Shown here piece after piece: positions 45,903-54,376 of a DNA stretch of 64,000 nucleotides (position 1 is the first letter of the stretch; every line of letters starts with the position of its first letter). The position numbers were made by a program, and so were the translations under genes. This DNA comes from Sulfitobacter sp. CW3 (GTDB lineage Bacteria; Pseudomonadota; Alphaproteobacteria; Rhodobacterales; Rhodobacteraceae). The DNA is taken from the NCBI RefSeq assembly GCF_019392245.1, contig NZ_JAHXRL010000002.1, forward strand, positions 310,001-374,000. The letters are read 5' to 3'. The notes under the pieces were generated by a model that was given only the letters and a program-made list of their open reading frames with translations, was not told the DNA's origin and did no database searches.

Positions 45903-46568
45903 CTACCAAGGGACAGACGAACCCGCCCAGTCAAAGAATTCCCCCGTGTCATCCGCCCCCAACCCGTCGATCACTCGCGCGATATTTTCCGCCGCCGCGG
46001 ACGCCTCGACAGCGGGATGGCGGGCAAGGTATTTCTCGGTGAACGGCGTTTTGACGGTACCCGGGTGCAGCGCCACGCAAATGCTGTGCTTGTGACTGCG
46101 CGCCAGCTCTATCGCGCCGGTTCTGATGATTTGGTTCAGTGCGGCTTTGGCACTGCGATAGCTGATCCAGCCGCCGATCTTGTTGTCACCGATGGACCCG
46201 ACCCGCGCCGACAGCACCGCAAACACGCCTCGTCCGTCGCGGGGCAACAGGTCAGGCGCATGCCGCAACACCAACGCGGGGCCAACAGCATTTAGGGCAA
46301 ACTGATCCATCATTGCCTTTTGACGGATAGACTTGATGGTTTTCTCAGGCTCTGCCCCGTCAATCTCAAGCGCGCCCGAGGCCACGATCACCACATCAAA
46401 CGGCCCGTCCAAGCGGCCTATATGTGCCTCGACGCTCTCCTCATCCGTCAGGTCCAGCCCATCAACCGACCGCGACAGGCCCGTCACCTGATCGCCACGT
46501 GCCGCGTATGCGGTCGCCAAGGCCGATCCGACACCGCCCGACGCGCCAATAATCAAAATCTGTTTCAT
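45903..46568 (-). CDS. Short-chain dehydrogenase/reductase
   Basis: A 221-residue NAD(P)-dependent oxidoreductase with a Rossmann start (ILIIGASGGVGSALATAYAARG; G-x-x-x-G-x-G type) and an active-site tetrad visible as Ser in LSARVGS and Tyr-Lys in WISYRSAKAAL (YxxxK). The C-terminal LHPGTVKTPFTEKYL fits the C-factor/sniffer group of SDRs. The N-terminal LSRSVDGLDLTDEESV is typical for this subgroup. The substrate is not evident from context. Confidence 0.9.
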   Translation of the reverse strand: MKQILIIGASGGVGSALATAYAARGDQVTGLSRSVDGLDLTDEESVEAHIGRLDGPFDVVIVASGALEIDGAEPEKTIKSIRQKAMMDQFALNAVGPALVLRHAPDLLPRDGRGVFAVLSARVGSIGDNKIGGWISYRSAKAALNQIIRTGAIELARSHKHSICVALHPGTVKTPFTEKYLARHPAVEASAAAENIARVIDGLGADDTGEFFDWAGSSVPW

Positions 46569-46631
46569 ACCCTCAAATTAGCGGGAAAACCGCGCCCTTC
46601 AACATCCGCAAAGGAAACGCCCAAAAAACTC

Positions 46632-46659
46632 TTCCCATTTGGGTTCGCGCGGGTATAAC
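46632..46659 (+). promoter_or_regulatory. Probable promoter of the leu leader
   Basis: TTCCCA (46632-46637) and TATAAC (46654-46659) are spaced by 16 bases. A start point 7-9 bases after the -10 box would fall at the ATG of the leader peptide (46668). Confidence 0.5.
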
Positions 46660-46667
46660 GTGCCCCC

Positions 46668-46754
46668 ATGACTTATGCTGATCATACACCGACCCTGACG
46701 CGCGCAAGCGCGCCGTCGTTGTGTGCAAACCTACTCCTGCTAATCCGCCTCTGA
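46668..46754 (+). CDS. leuL: leu operon leader peptide
   Basis: A 28-codon open frame in the leader of leuA. It begins MTYADHTPTLT and ends CANLLLLIRL with the codons CTA CTC CTG CTA ATC CGC CTC TGA, so five of its last seven sense codons are leucine codons; CTA is probably rare in this GC-rich sequence. The stop codon lies inside the first arm of a strong hairpin. This is the classic layout of ribosome-mediated attenuation by leucine supply. No Shine-Dalgarno is visible, and the predicted transcript would start at or next to the ATG. Confidence 0.85.
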   Translation: MTYADHTPTLTRASAPSLCANLLLLIRL

Positions 46755-46798
46755 GCGTGCCATCCGGCGCGCCCGCTCAGAGGGATGTGCAGCGCGCC
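46748..46798 (+). promoter_or_regulatory. leu attenuator: mutually exclusive hairpins
   Basis: CCTCTGAGCG (46748-46757) pairs perfectly with CGCTCAGAGG (46774-46783). GGCGCGC (46766-46772) pairs with GCGCGCC (46792-46798). The two cannot form together, and the first contains the leader stop codon. No T-run follows, so control may act through leuA translation or Rho rather than an intrinsic terminator. Confidence 0.65.
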
Positions 46799-46833
46799 AA
46801 GGATTTGAAAAGCAGAATGAAAGAACCCAAAAC

Positions 46834-48402
46834 ATGACCGATACGACCAAACAAGACCGCGTCTTGATCTTTGACACGACGTTGCGCGATGGCGAACAAT
46901 CGCCCGGCGCAACCATGACCCACGCCGAAAAGATCGAAATCGCCGGTCTGCTGGATGAAATGGGCGTCGATATCATCGAAGCCGGTTTCCCCATCGCCTC
47001 CGAAGGTGATTTTGCCGCCGTCAGCGAGATTGCAAAGCTGTCGAAGAATTCGGTGATCTGCGGGCTGGCACGTGCGCAGTTTGGCGACATTGACCGCTGC
47101 TGGGAGGCCGTGAAACACGCAGCCCAACCGCGCATCCATACCTTTATCGGCACCTCGCCCCTGCACCGCGCCATTCCGAACCTCACCATGGATGAAATGG
47201 CCGACCGAATTCACGAGACGGTCACCCATGCGCGCAACCTGTGTGACAATGTGCAATGGTCCCCGATGGACGCCACCCGGACCGAGCTTGATTATCTCTA
47301 CCGCACCGTTGAAATCGCGATCAAGGCCGGGGCGACCACGATCAACATCCCCGATACGGTCGGCTATACCGCGCCACGCGAAAGCGCGGAATTGATCCGC
47401 AAACTGCTGGAAAACGTGCCCGGCGCAGACGAGATCATCTTTGCCACCCATTGCCACAACGACCTTGGCATGGCGACCGCCAACAGCCTTGCCGCTGTCG
47501 AGGCAGGCGCGCGTCAGATCGAATGTACCATCAACGGTCTGGGCGAACGCGCGGGCAACACCGCACTCGAAGAAGTCGTGATGGCCATGAAGGTCCGCAA
47601 CGACATTATGCCCTATCAGACGGGTGTGGACAGCACCAAGCTGATGAACATCTCGCGCCGCGTCGCCACCGTGTCGGGCTTTGCCGTGCAGTTCAACAAG
47701 GCCATCGTCGGCAAGAACGCCTTTGCCCACGAAAGCGGCATCCATCAGGATGGCATGCTGAAAAACGCCGAAACATTCGAGATCATGCGCCCCGAAGATG
47801 TGGGCCTGACCGAAACCAATATCGTCATGGGCAAGCACTCGGGCCGCGCTGCGTTGCGCTCCAAGCTCGAAAACCTTGGCTATGAATTGGGCGACAACCA
47901 GCTCAAGGACGTGTTTGTCCGGTTCAAGGAACTGGCTGACCGCAAAAAGGAAATCTATGACGATGACCTGATTGCCTTGATGCGCACCGCGACAGATCCC
48001 GAAAGCGACCGGATCAAGCTGAAATCGATGCATGTTGTCTGCGGCACCGAGGGGCCGAACGTCGCCAAAATGACGCTGATCGTGGATGGCGAAGAACACA
48101 GCACCGAACAGACCGGCGACGGCCCCGTAGATGCGTCGTTCAAGTGCATCAAAGCGTTGGTCGATCACTCTGCCCGCCTGCAACTGTACCAAGTGCATGC
48201 CGTCACCGAAGGCACCGACGCGCAGGCAACCGTGTCTGTCCGTCTTGAGGAAGACGGTCGCATTGTGACCGGACAGGCCGCCAACACGGATACGGTCGTC
48301 AGTTCAGCCCAAGCCTATATTCACGCGCTCAACCGTCTGTTGGTACGCCGCGAAAAAGGCGGCACCGACAAACGTGAAATCAGCTACAAAGACGCTGGTT
48401 GA
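46834..48402 (+). CDS. leuA: 2-isopropylmalate synthase
   Basis: A 522-residue enzyme that condenses acetyl-CoA with 2-oxoisovalerate in the first committed step of leucine synthesis. The N-terminal TIM barrel has IFDTTLRDGEQSPGATM (metal Asp) and ATHCHNDLGMATANSLAAVEAGA; NGLGERAGNTALEEV is the flexible-domain signature. The C-terminal LeuA regulatory domain (about 390-515), with ATVSVRLEEDGR, binds leucine for feedback inhibition. Regulation is thus double: leader peptide and allostery. The ATG at 46834 has only a weak GAAAG upstream. Confidence 0.97.
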   Translation: MTDTTKQDRVLIFDTTLRDGEQSPGATMTHAEKIEIAGLLDEMGVDIIEAGFPIASEGDFAAVSEIAKLSKNSVICGLARAQFGDIDRCWEAVKHAAQPRIHTFIGTSPLHRAIPNLTMDEMADRIHETVTHARNLCDNVQWSPMDATRTELDYLYRTVEIAIKAGATTINIPDTVGYTAPRESAELIRKLLENVPGADEIIFATHCHNDLGMATANSLAAVEAGARQIECTINGLGERAGNTALEEVVMAMKVRNDIMPYQTGVDSTKLMNISRRVATVSGFAVQFNKAIVGKNAFAHESGIHQDGMLKNAETFEIMRPEDVGLTETNIVMGKHSGRAALRSKLENLGYELGDNQLKDVFVRFKELADRKKEIYDDDLIALMRTATDPESDRIKLKSMHVVCGTEGPNVAKMTLIVDGEEHSTEQTGDGPVDASFKCIKALVDHSARLQLYQVHAVTEGTDAQATVSVRLEEDGRIVTGQAANTDTVVSSAQAYIHALNRLLVRREKGGTDKREISYKDAG

Positions 48403-48410
48403 TTGGACAA

Positions 48411-48436
48411 GGCAGGGTTTCGACCCTGCCTTTTTT
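48411..48436 (+). terminator. Rho-independent terminator after leuA
   Basis: GGCAGGG / CCCTGCC with loop TTTCGA is followed by six T. It begins 9 bases after the stop. Confidence 0.92.
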
Positions 48437-48545
48437 ATACGCCTGTCCGCGGGCAGCATTGGTCTCGCTCAAGCTCAAACTGTCGATGCTGCCGCTTGAA
48501 TGAATACCGACTTCAATGCGCTGTTCGCGCTTCGGCTCAGTCTAT

Positions 48546-49430
48546 TTATGAGCGAAAGTCCTGCCCTTTTCCGGCCAAAGGACAAAAAGCATCGCGCAGT
48601 GTGACGACCATCGCCTCTATCGCAGGTGACGTCCCTGCAGGATTGCGGTGCAGTACAACCCGTGCGTTGTCGATCGTGATAAACCCGTCCTCAGGTGTTA
48701 ATTCGCGGCATCCAGGTGGAATTGAGCTGCGGGCCAACGGGGCAATGGCAATGCCATTTATCACGGCACTGCGCATGCTCGCCGAGGTGTCGCATTCGAA
48801 GGCCGAATAATAATCTACTCCGATTTGCTCCAGCGAGTGCAAAGCGTAGTCGCGGCACCAATCCGAACTGAAATATATCGATATGGGCAACGGTCGTCGC
48901 AAATGCTGGCAGTGAGTATTGGACGTGACCCAAACGGTCGGATCAATGGCCAGAACCTCTGCCTCATCTTCGCTGTAGCCTTCATAAACCACAGCAAGAT
49001 CAATCTTGTCGGCCCCCAACGCGGCCAATTGCGGCGCGCTGAAATCGCAACGGGCGGTTACTTGTGTTTCGGGATGACGCTGTGAAAACGAGGCAAGCGC
49101 CGAAGGTAAGATGCTCTGCACATATTCATCAGGAATACCGACACGCACCGGCCCCGAAAGCGGTTTTTCCCGCAGCGCTGTTGCCGTTTCATCCAGCAGG
49201 CCGATCACACGGCGGGCAAACGGTAACAGTTGCCTGCCTCTTTCGGTAAGACTGACGCCATGCGGCTCGCGCACAAAGATGCTCTGGCCAAGACTTTCTT
49301 CGAGCCTTCGGATTTGCATCGATACCGCCGACTGCGTGCGGCCCATCTGATCTGCCGCGCGGGTCACAGAACCTGCATCAACAACGGCCAAAAAACCGCG
49401 CATGAGATTACTGTCAAGCGGTGGCTGCAT
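48546..49430 (-). CDS. LysR-family transcriptional regulator
   Basis: A 294-residue regulator. The N-terminal winged helix-turn-helix is LMRGFLAVVDAGSVTRAADQMGRTQSAVSMQIRRLEESLG (residues about 8-47). The effector domain begins at about 90 (GPVRVGIPDEYVQSILPSAL). The C-terminal half contains the second lobe with SSDWCRDYALHSLEQIGVDYYSAFECDTSASMRSAVINGIAIAPL. It is divergent from a small DUF1127 gene (start 49538, 107 bases away), its likely target. The inducer is unknown. Confidence 0.93.
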   Translation of the reverse strand: MQPPLDSNLMRGFLAVVDAGSVTRAADQMGRTQSAVSMQIRRLEESLGQSIFVREPHGVSLTERGRQLLPFARRVIGLLDETATALREKPLSGPVRVGIPDEYVQSILPSALASFSQRHPETQVTARCDFSAPQLAALGADKIDLAVVYEGYSEDEAEVLAIDPTVWVTSNTHCQHLRRPLPISIYFSSDWCRDYALHSLEQIGVDYYSAFECDTSASMRSAVINGIAIAPLARSSIPPGCRELTPEDGFITIDNARVVLHRNPAGTSPAIEAMVVTLRDAFCPLAGKGQDFRS

Positions 49431-49537
49431 GGCAAATCCCCATCAATTTTTCAGATACCTGACATCATTACTATGCGTTTGATTGATGTCAACCAATCGC
49501 CGAAAACCGATTTGAGTAACGGAAAGGCAGGCGATGA

Positions 49538-49690
49538 ATGATTATAAAATTATATAAACGTTGGAAGGCCTTACGTGAACAGCGGCGGTCAATGGCGTGG
49601 ATGTTGACCCGTGCAGACGACCGATGGCTGAATGATATAGGGCTAACGCGAAACGACCTTCGGGCGCTGCTGGAAGATTGGGAAGAGTGA
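49538..49690 (+). CDS. DUF1127 small protein
   Basis: A 50-residue basic protein with the DUF1127 (YjiS-like) signature: an N-terminal amphipathic stretch (IIKLYKRWKALREQRRS), then MLTRADDRWLNDIGLTRNDL, the family's L-x-D-I-G-(L/I)-x-R-x-(D/E) motif. AAAGGCAGG lies before the ATG; an overlapping ATG 4 bases earlier opens only a seven-codon frame. DUF1127 proteins in alphaproteobacteria often act in stress and growth control; some bind RNA. Its position opposite a LysR gene suggests regulation by it. Confidence 0.88.
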   Translation: MIIKLYKRWKALREQRRSMAWMLTRADDRWLNDIGLTRNDLRALLEDWEE

Positions 49691-50061
49691 GGTATCGTGA
49701 TGTACCAGCTTCTGCCGTACATACTGTAACGGTTCGAACTACAAACCCAAGTAGGCGCTTTCAACAAGGCCTATGGTCCCAATTCTGAAACTGGATTGGT
49801 AGCTGGCAACCGCCGGAAAGTCCGCATAGCCGACATCGGCGCAGTCGGCAGCTAACGGCCGTTTGGAGCCCATTCAAACCGGATGCTGCGCTATGCACGA
49901 ATGTCCGTTACCTTGAGAACGATCTAAAACCTTCAGCAACCACTCGGATTTTGAACGAGGTTTTTGGCAGCGTAGACTGGGGTGGTTTGGGCCTGTGCCA
50001 CAAACGAGGTTTTTTGGAACAGGCATCTAAACAAATGACCGTGTTAATCGCGCGTCGAAGA
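49691..50061. repeat. Gene-free stretch with degenerate repeats
   Basis: No gene is supported. The region contains CGGAAAGTCCGCATAGCCGA (about 49815-49834) followed by CATCGGCGCAG, then ACGGCCGTTTGG and CTATGCACGAAT. These strings recur, in different order, at 50513-50720. A short direct repeat (ACGAGGTTTTTGG, about 49959 and 50006) is also present. It looks like decayed repeat material. Confidence 0.5.
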
Positions 50062-50063
50062 TC

Positions 50064-50091
50064 ATAAAAAAAACCGCAGTGAATTACTGCG
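50064..50091 (-). terminator. Terminator overlapping the end of the membrane-protein gene
   Basis: CGCAGT (50075-50080) pairs with ACTGCG (50086-50091) and on the minus strand is followed by a run of T (A-run 50066-50073). The stop codon at 50084 lies in the hairpin. Confidence 0.8.
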
Positions 50092-50512
50092 TTTGACTGC
50101 GGACTACATTTTGTAGGATTCCGATGAAGGCGAGGGAGGCAAGGTAGAACACCGGAAAGATAACCCCATTGGGAACGTCTGATAGACCTTTGCCGAGCAA
50201 GTGAATGACTACCACGGGGAAGAAGAAAAAGATGACAATTGCGCCTTGGAAGTAAGCTGTAGCTTTCTCAATCTTGGGTGACGATGGAAATGCAACCTGT
50301 CTATTTGCGGGGCTGTTGAAGATAAGGCGTTCCTTATTCTGGTTCATGTAGCGCAGAATAAACACTGAACCGACTATAAAAATCAGAAAGACGGTCAACT
50401 GAAGGCCAAGTGTGGTCGAACCCAAAAGAACAATGGTCATTAGAGCGGTCAAACCATGAATCCATAAGGCAATAGAGATCCCAAACTTGCCTCGAAGCGA
50501 TAAGATGAACAT
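50084..50512 (-). CDS. Hypothetical four-helix membrane protein
   Basis: A 142-residue protein with four hydrophobic segments (about residues 12-33, 38-54, 88-107 and 115-136) and a hydrophilic loop near 55-85 (NQNKERLIFNSPANRQ). No family is recognised. Its base composition is visibly more AT-rich than the neighbours, and it is flanked on both sides by degenerate repeats, which suggests acquisition by transfer. It has its own terminator. No partner genes. Confidence 0.6.
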   Translation of the reverse strand: MFILSLRGKFGISIALWIHGLTALMTIVLLGSTTLGLQLTVFLIFIVGSVFILRYMNQNKERLIFNSPANRQVAFPSSPKIEKATAYFQGAIVIFFFFPVVVIHLLGKGLSDVPNGVIFPVFYLASLAFIGILQNVVRSQTQ

Positions 50513-50999
50513 CCAGATTTACCCCCTTTCACGTAGTTTCGTAATGTAATGTTACGCTATGCACAAATCGGTCTGCGAGAACTCCGAGCGAACAGTAACA
50601 CCCTCCCAAAAACGACCGTTTGCTGAACGGCTCGCCAAACCGGACATTGAACCACGCGCAGCGGAAGTCCGGTTTGTCCGCATACCGGACATCGATGCAG
50701 ACGGTCCCGTGTTTTTCATGAGCCAGCGCTTATTAGGCAGCGGCCTCCAGAAACTTCATTCCTAATGCTACTTTAGACGCTCGCCTGCTTTCACGAGGGG
50801 ATTTTTTGCCGCGATCCGGCTCCTAAACGCCGCCACAGCCTTGCAAAAATATCCATAAGTATTTCTGCCTTTAAGCATTAATATAATTAGTTTTACACAT
50901 GATAACCACATGGTCATAAAGCTGTACACCCTCAAAAGAGGCGTAAAATGCTGGGGGGCCCTCGTGGAAACAATGGAAAACGAACAGGAGCAAACGAAC
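50513..50999. repeat. Gene-poor stretch with degenerate repeats
   Basis: It holds ACGCTATGCACAAAT (about 50552), ACGACCGTTTGC (about 50620) and GTCCGCATACCGGACATCG (about 50677), related to strings at 49815-49900 but in reverse order. A 68-codon plus frame at 50559-50765 crosses these repeats and is not judged a gene. The 3' part (50850-50930) is AT-rich and may hold the promoter of the next gene. Confidence 0.45.
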
Positions 51000-51443
51000 A
51001 TGAATGCCCTTCCTTCACATCCCGAAGATGCAGCGGAAAGTGCTCTTGTTCACGTCCTGACGTCTCCCTGGAGCGATTCCACCATTGGTTACCGCGTTGG
51101 GGGCTTTAACCCCGGGCCCAACGTTCTTGTGGAATGTCACGACCCGGACGCGTCTTTGGTTTACGAGCGCCTCTTGAGATTGCCGACGCTTGCTTGGATG
51201 CGGGGTACTCTGAGCCTCGTATTCCGAGAGGTTATCGAGCGCGAAGGCCTGGAAGAGTGCGTTGCGGAGTTGATCGGATCCAAGCCAGACGAGCTGGTAT
51301 CCCTGCCGCGTGACCTTGACGGAAAGCACCACACCGAAACGGCCATAGAAGGCTATTGGACGGTGTTACGGGCTTGCAAGGCTTTGGGCATGATCGAAGG
51401 ACGAGGCGTTCAGCGGCCCGCCGTTGAGATCGGGAAAAGTTAG
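51000..51443 (+). CDS. Degenerate M14/aspartoacylase-like protein
   Basis: A 147-residue protein. The start at 51000 (MNALPSHPEDAAES) follows AGGAG by 9 bases; in-frame starts upstream lack such a site. Residues about 35-85 (GGFNPGPNVLVECHDPDAS, RLLRLPTLAWMRGTLSLVFRE) align by eye with the start of the M14 enzyme encoded at 54373 ([34 protein letters not shown]), but the zinc-binding HGDE is replaced by HDPD and the protein ends early. It may be a non-catalytic partner or a remnant. It opens the MgtE-RimK cluster. Confidence 0.55.
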   Translation: MNALPSHPEDAAESALVHVLTSPWSDSTIGYRVGGFNPGPNVLVECHDPDASLVYERLLRLPTLAWMRGTLSLVFREVIEREGLEECVAELIGSKPDELVSLPRDLDGKHHTETAIEGYWTVLRACKALGMIEGRGVQRPAVEIGKS

Positions 51444-51611
51444 ACGTTATCCGTCCGACACATCTGATTTCGAACACCACCGTGAGACAGCCGTGCGGCC
51501 CCACCTATCGTGGACGGTTCGCAGCGCAGACCCGCTGATTACGCAAAAATTAATGCCGTGAAGACTGATGTCGAAGCACCCGACGGTGCATCCGGCCTGA
51601 GGAGATTTCAA

Positions 51612-52985
51612 ATGAACCAACACGTCACATCCGTCGAAGCCGATATCGATCTTTCCGAAGAGTTGGGGCTGGCAATTGCAGCAAACGACGCAGACCGGTT
51701 GGATGCGCTGTTCGAACCCCTGCCCTTGTCTGAAGCACTACGTGAGCTTCTAGAGCTTTCGGTCCCGGATCGCCGGACAGTCCTGACGCTCGTCTCGAGC
51801 GAGTTGGCCGCCGAGCTTGTCGAAGAAGCACCGCACGAGATGGGTGCCGACCTGATGGAAGGGCTTGAGACGTCTCGCGCCGTGGAAATCATGGACGAGA
51901 TGGATTCGGATGTGCAGGCCGATCTGATCGGTGACATGGAAGACGCCGAGGCCGAAGCAATCCTTGCCCAAATGGACGCCGAGGATGCCGCTGATGTGCG
52001 CCGCCTTTCGGAATATGCCGACGACACGGCTGGTGGTTTGATGATGTCCGAGGTGTTCGAGTGTACGAACACGATGACAGTCAGTGACGTCATTCGGGTG
52101 CTTGCCAAAGACGACGACGACGTTGACCGCTATCGTGGCCAGCATCCCTATATCGTTGACGAAAACGGCGTGCTGGTAGGTGTCGTGTCATTGCGGGGCC
52201 TTTTGGCAACCAAACGTGCAGCACTTTTGACAACGATTATGGTCGAACCCATGTCGGTGCAGGTAGACACTGCGCTATCCGATCTCGATGATATCTTTGA
52301 TAAATACGACTTCTTGGGTGTGCCGGTTATCGATGGTGACGGCAAACTGCTTGGCGTTGTGTCGCGCGATGCCGTGTCACAAGCGTTGTTGGAACGCGCC
52401 GAAAGCGAAAACCTGAAACTGCAAGGTGTGGTTGGGGATGAATTGCGTTCCATGCCAACATGGTTGCGGTCGCGGCGCCGGTTGGCGTGGCTGTCGGCAA
52501 ACATTGTTCTCAACATTGTCGCAGCATCGGTCATCTCGGCCTACGAAGAGACACTTGTTGCGGTGATCGCTATCGCTGTGTTCCTGCCGATGGTGTCCGA
52601 TATGTCCGGCTGCTCGGGCAACCAGGCGGTTGGTGTGACCATGCGAGAACTAAGCCTAGGTTTGGTCCGCCCCAAGGATGCATTCAAAGTTTGGCTGAAA
52701 GAAATCAGCGTGGGCGTCGTCAATGGCATCGCGCTTGGTGTTCTGATTGGCATCGTTGCATGGGTCTGGAAGGGCAGCCCTGCACTTGGTTTTGTCATCG
52801 GCGCAGCATTGGCTCTTAATACCATGCTGGCAGTGTCCATCGGTGGCGTCGTTCCGTTGCTGTTGAAACGGCTTGGGCAAGATCCGGCAGTCGCCAGCGG
52901 CCCGCTGCTTACTACCGTGACAGACATGGCGGGCTTCTTCTTTGTCCTAAGCTTGGCCACACTTATGATGCCGTGGCTGGTTTGA
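51612..52985 (+). CDS. mgtE: Magnesium transporter MgtE
   Basis: A 457-residue Mg2+ channel. The N-terminal superhelical domain has HEMGADLMEGLETSRAVEIMDEMDSDVQADLIGDM, followed by ARRLSEYADDTAGGLMMSE-type sequence, then two CBS domains (about 140-265; IVDENGVLVGVVSLRGLL and VIDGDGKLLGVVSRDAV). The C-terminal pore has five helices with SANIVLNIVAASVIS, LPMVSDMSGCSGNQAVGVTMREL and LNTMLAVSIGGVVPLLLKRLGQDPAVASGPLLTTVTDM. The start at 51612 follows GAGGAG. Its stop overlaps the next start (TGATG). Confidence 0.95.
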   Translation: MNQHVTSVEADIDLSEELGLAIAANDADRLDALFEPLPLSEALRELLELSVPDRRTVLTLVSSELAAELVEEAPHEMGADLMEGLETSRAVEIMDEMDSDVQADLIGDMEDAEAEAILAQMDAEDAADVRRLSEYADDTAGGLMMSEVFECTNTMTVSDVIRVLAKDDDDVDRYRGQHPYIVDENGVLVGVVSLRGLLATKRAALLTTIMVEPMSVQVDTALSDLDDIFDKYDFLGVPVIDGDGKLLGVVSRDAVSQALLERAESENLKLQGVVGDELRSMPTWLRSRRRLAWLSANIVLNIVAASVISAYEETLVAVIAIAVFLPMVSDMSGCSGNQAVGVTMRELSLGLVRPKDAFKVWLKEISVGVVNGIALGVLIGIVAWVWKGSPALGFVIGAALALNTMLAVSIGGVVPLLLKRLGQDPAVASGPLLTTVTDMAGFFFVLSLATLMMPWLV

Positions 52986-53452
52986 TGAAGGGCACGCTGA
53001 AATCGAAAGAGCGTCGGCTGCTGGTCATCGGGTGGATGGAGCATGTCAGCCTCCCTGCGCTTGGGCTTGAGAACGTGAAGGCCAAGATCGACACTGGCGC
53101 GCGCACATCGGCGCTTCATGCTGTCGGGATCGAGACCTTCTTTCGGGGCGATACCGAGTGGGTGAGGTTTCAGGTTCCGATGGAAGGAATATCGCCAGCG
53201 CTTTGCGTCGAAGCACCGGTCCACGACCGGCGGCTGATCAAGAACACAAGCGGTGTCCCCGAAGAGCGGATCATCATCCGAACCCAGTTAAAATTGATGG
53301 ACCAATCATGGCCCATCTCAGTCTCACTCGCTGATCGCAACAATATGCGATTTCCGATGATCGTCGGGCGCACCGCGCTCAAGAAACGAAATATCGCAGT
53401 GCATACGCGCCGCGCCAATCTGACCACCGAAATTGGTCAACAACGCCTTTGA
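52985..53452 (+). CDS. RimK-associated retropepsin-like zinc/aspartic protease
   Basis: A 155-residue protein of the COG4067 family, often called 'ATP-dependent zinc protease' or RimB-like. The active-site-like motif is VKAKIDTGARTSALHA (D-T-G as in retropepsins), with a second conserved block FPMIVGRTALKKRNIAV. The start at 52985 overlaps the mgtE stop. It lies 18 bases before rimK. In other bacteria this family is linked to rimK and may remove glutamate tails or process RimK products; the activity here is inferred. Confidence 0.88.
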   Translation: MKGTLKSKERRLLVIGWMEHVSLPALGLENVKAKIDTGARTSALHAVGIETFFRGDTEWVRFQVPMEGISPALCVEAPVHDRRLIKNTSGVPEERIIIRTQLKLMDQSWPISVSLADRNNMRFPMIVGRTALKKRNIAVHTRRANLTTEIGQQRL

Positions 53453-53470
53453 GGCAGAAAGAATTTTCGA

Positions 53471-54376
53471 ATGAAAATCGCAATGATGGCACGTAATGCC
53501 AACCTATACTCCCACAAACGCCTGAAAGAAGCCGCCGAAGCACGTGGTCATGAGCTGCACATTATCAACACGCTGCGCTGCTATATGAACATCGCTTCGC
53601 GTCGCCCAGAGATGTACTATAACGGCGAAAAGCTTGAAGGCTATGACGCGGTCATTCCTCGTATTGGTGCCTCTGTAACCTTCTACGGTCTGGCCGTTCT
53701 TCGCCAGTTCGAAATGATGGGCGTTTACCCGTTGAACGAAAGTGTCGCCATTGGCCGTAGCCGCGACAAACTGCGCTCGATGCAGCTTTTGGCCCGTGAT
53801 GGTGTTGGCCTGCCAGTCACCACATTTGCCCATGACCCAAAACAGACTGACGAAGTGCTGGAACTTGCTGGCGGTGCGCCCGTGGTTATCAAACTTCTTG
53901 AAGGTACACAGGGCATCGGCGTCGTATTGGCCGATACCAAGCGTTCTGCGGTTTCCGTGGTCGAAGCGTTCCGCGGGGCCGGCGTGAACATCTTGTTGCA
54001 AGAGTTCATCAAGGAATCCGGCGGCACCGACATCCGCGCCATCGTTGTTGGAGGCAAGGTAATTGCCGCCATGAAACGTACCGGCGCAAAAGGCGATTTC
54101 CGTTCGAACCTGCACCGCGGCGGATCGGCCGAAGTTATCAAGCTGTCGCCGGAAGAGCGGTCTACCGCGATCCGCGCGGCCAAATCCATGGGTCTGAACG
54201 TCTGCGGCGTTGATATGCTGCGCGCCAACCATGGCCCCGTTGTGATGGAAGTAAACTCGTCCCCGGGTTTGGAAGGCGTTGAGAACGCAACCGGTCTGGA
54301 TGTTGCAGGGAAAATCATCGAGTACATCGAAAAAAGCGCTGAGAAAGGCAACACCAAGACCAAAGGTAAAGGTTGA
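53471..54376 (+). CDS. rimK: RimK-type alpha-L-glutamate ligase (ATP-grasp)
   Basis: A 301-residue ATP-grasp ligase. RimK adds glutamate residues to the C-terminus of ribosomal protein S6 and can make poly-alpha-glutamate. Family blocks: [65 protein letters not shown] (ATP-binding lysine and loop), [32 protein letters not shown] and [13 protein letters not shown] (metal ligands Glu and Asn). The stop overlaps the next ATG by 4 bases. Confidence 0.94.
   Translation: MKIAMMARNANLYSHKRLKEAAEARGHELHIINTLRCYMNIASRRPEMYYNGEKLEGYDAVIPRIGASVTFYGLAVLRQFEMMGVYPLNESVAIGRSRDKLRSMQLLARDGVGLPVTTFAHDPKQTDEVLELAGGAPVVIKLLEGTQGIGVVLADTKRSAVSVVEAFRGAGVNILLQEFIKESGGTDIRAIVVGGKVIAAMKRTGAKGDFRSNLHRGGSAEVIKLSPEERSTAIRAAKSMGLNVCGVDMLRANHGPVVMEVNSSPGLEGVENATGLDVAGKIIEYIEKSAEKGNTKTKGKG

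Noticed and set aside
46818..46838. Six-codon frame overlapping the leuA start (ATG AAA GAA ... TGA)
   Set aside because: It is too short to judge and has no ribosome binding site; it may be chance.
46777..48198. 473-codon open frame opposite leuA
   Set aside because: It is the reverse complement of a highly conserved gene in a GC-rich sequence; no start signal or protein family fits.
49725..49760. GGTTCGAACTAC resembling a tRNA T-arm
   Set aside because: No acceptor, D or anticodon stem can be formed around it.
50559..50765. 68-codon plus frame in the repeat patch
   Set aside because: It runs across degenerate repeat strings, has no ribosome binding site and no recognisable protein.
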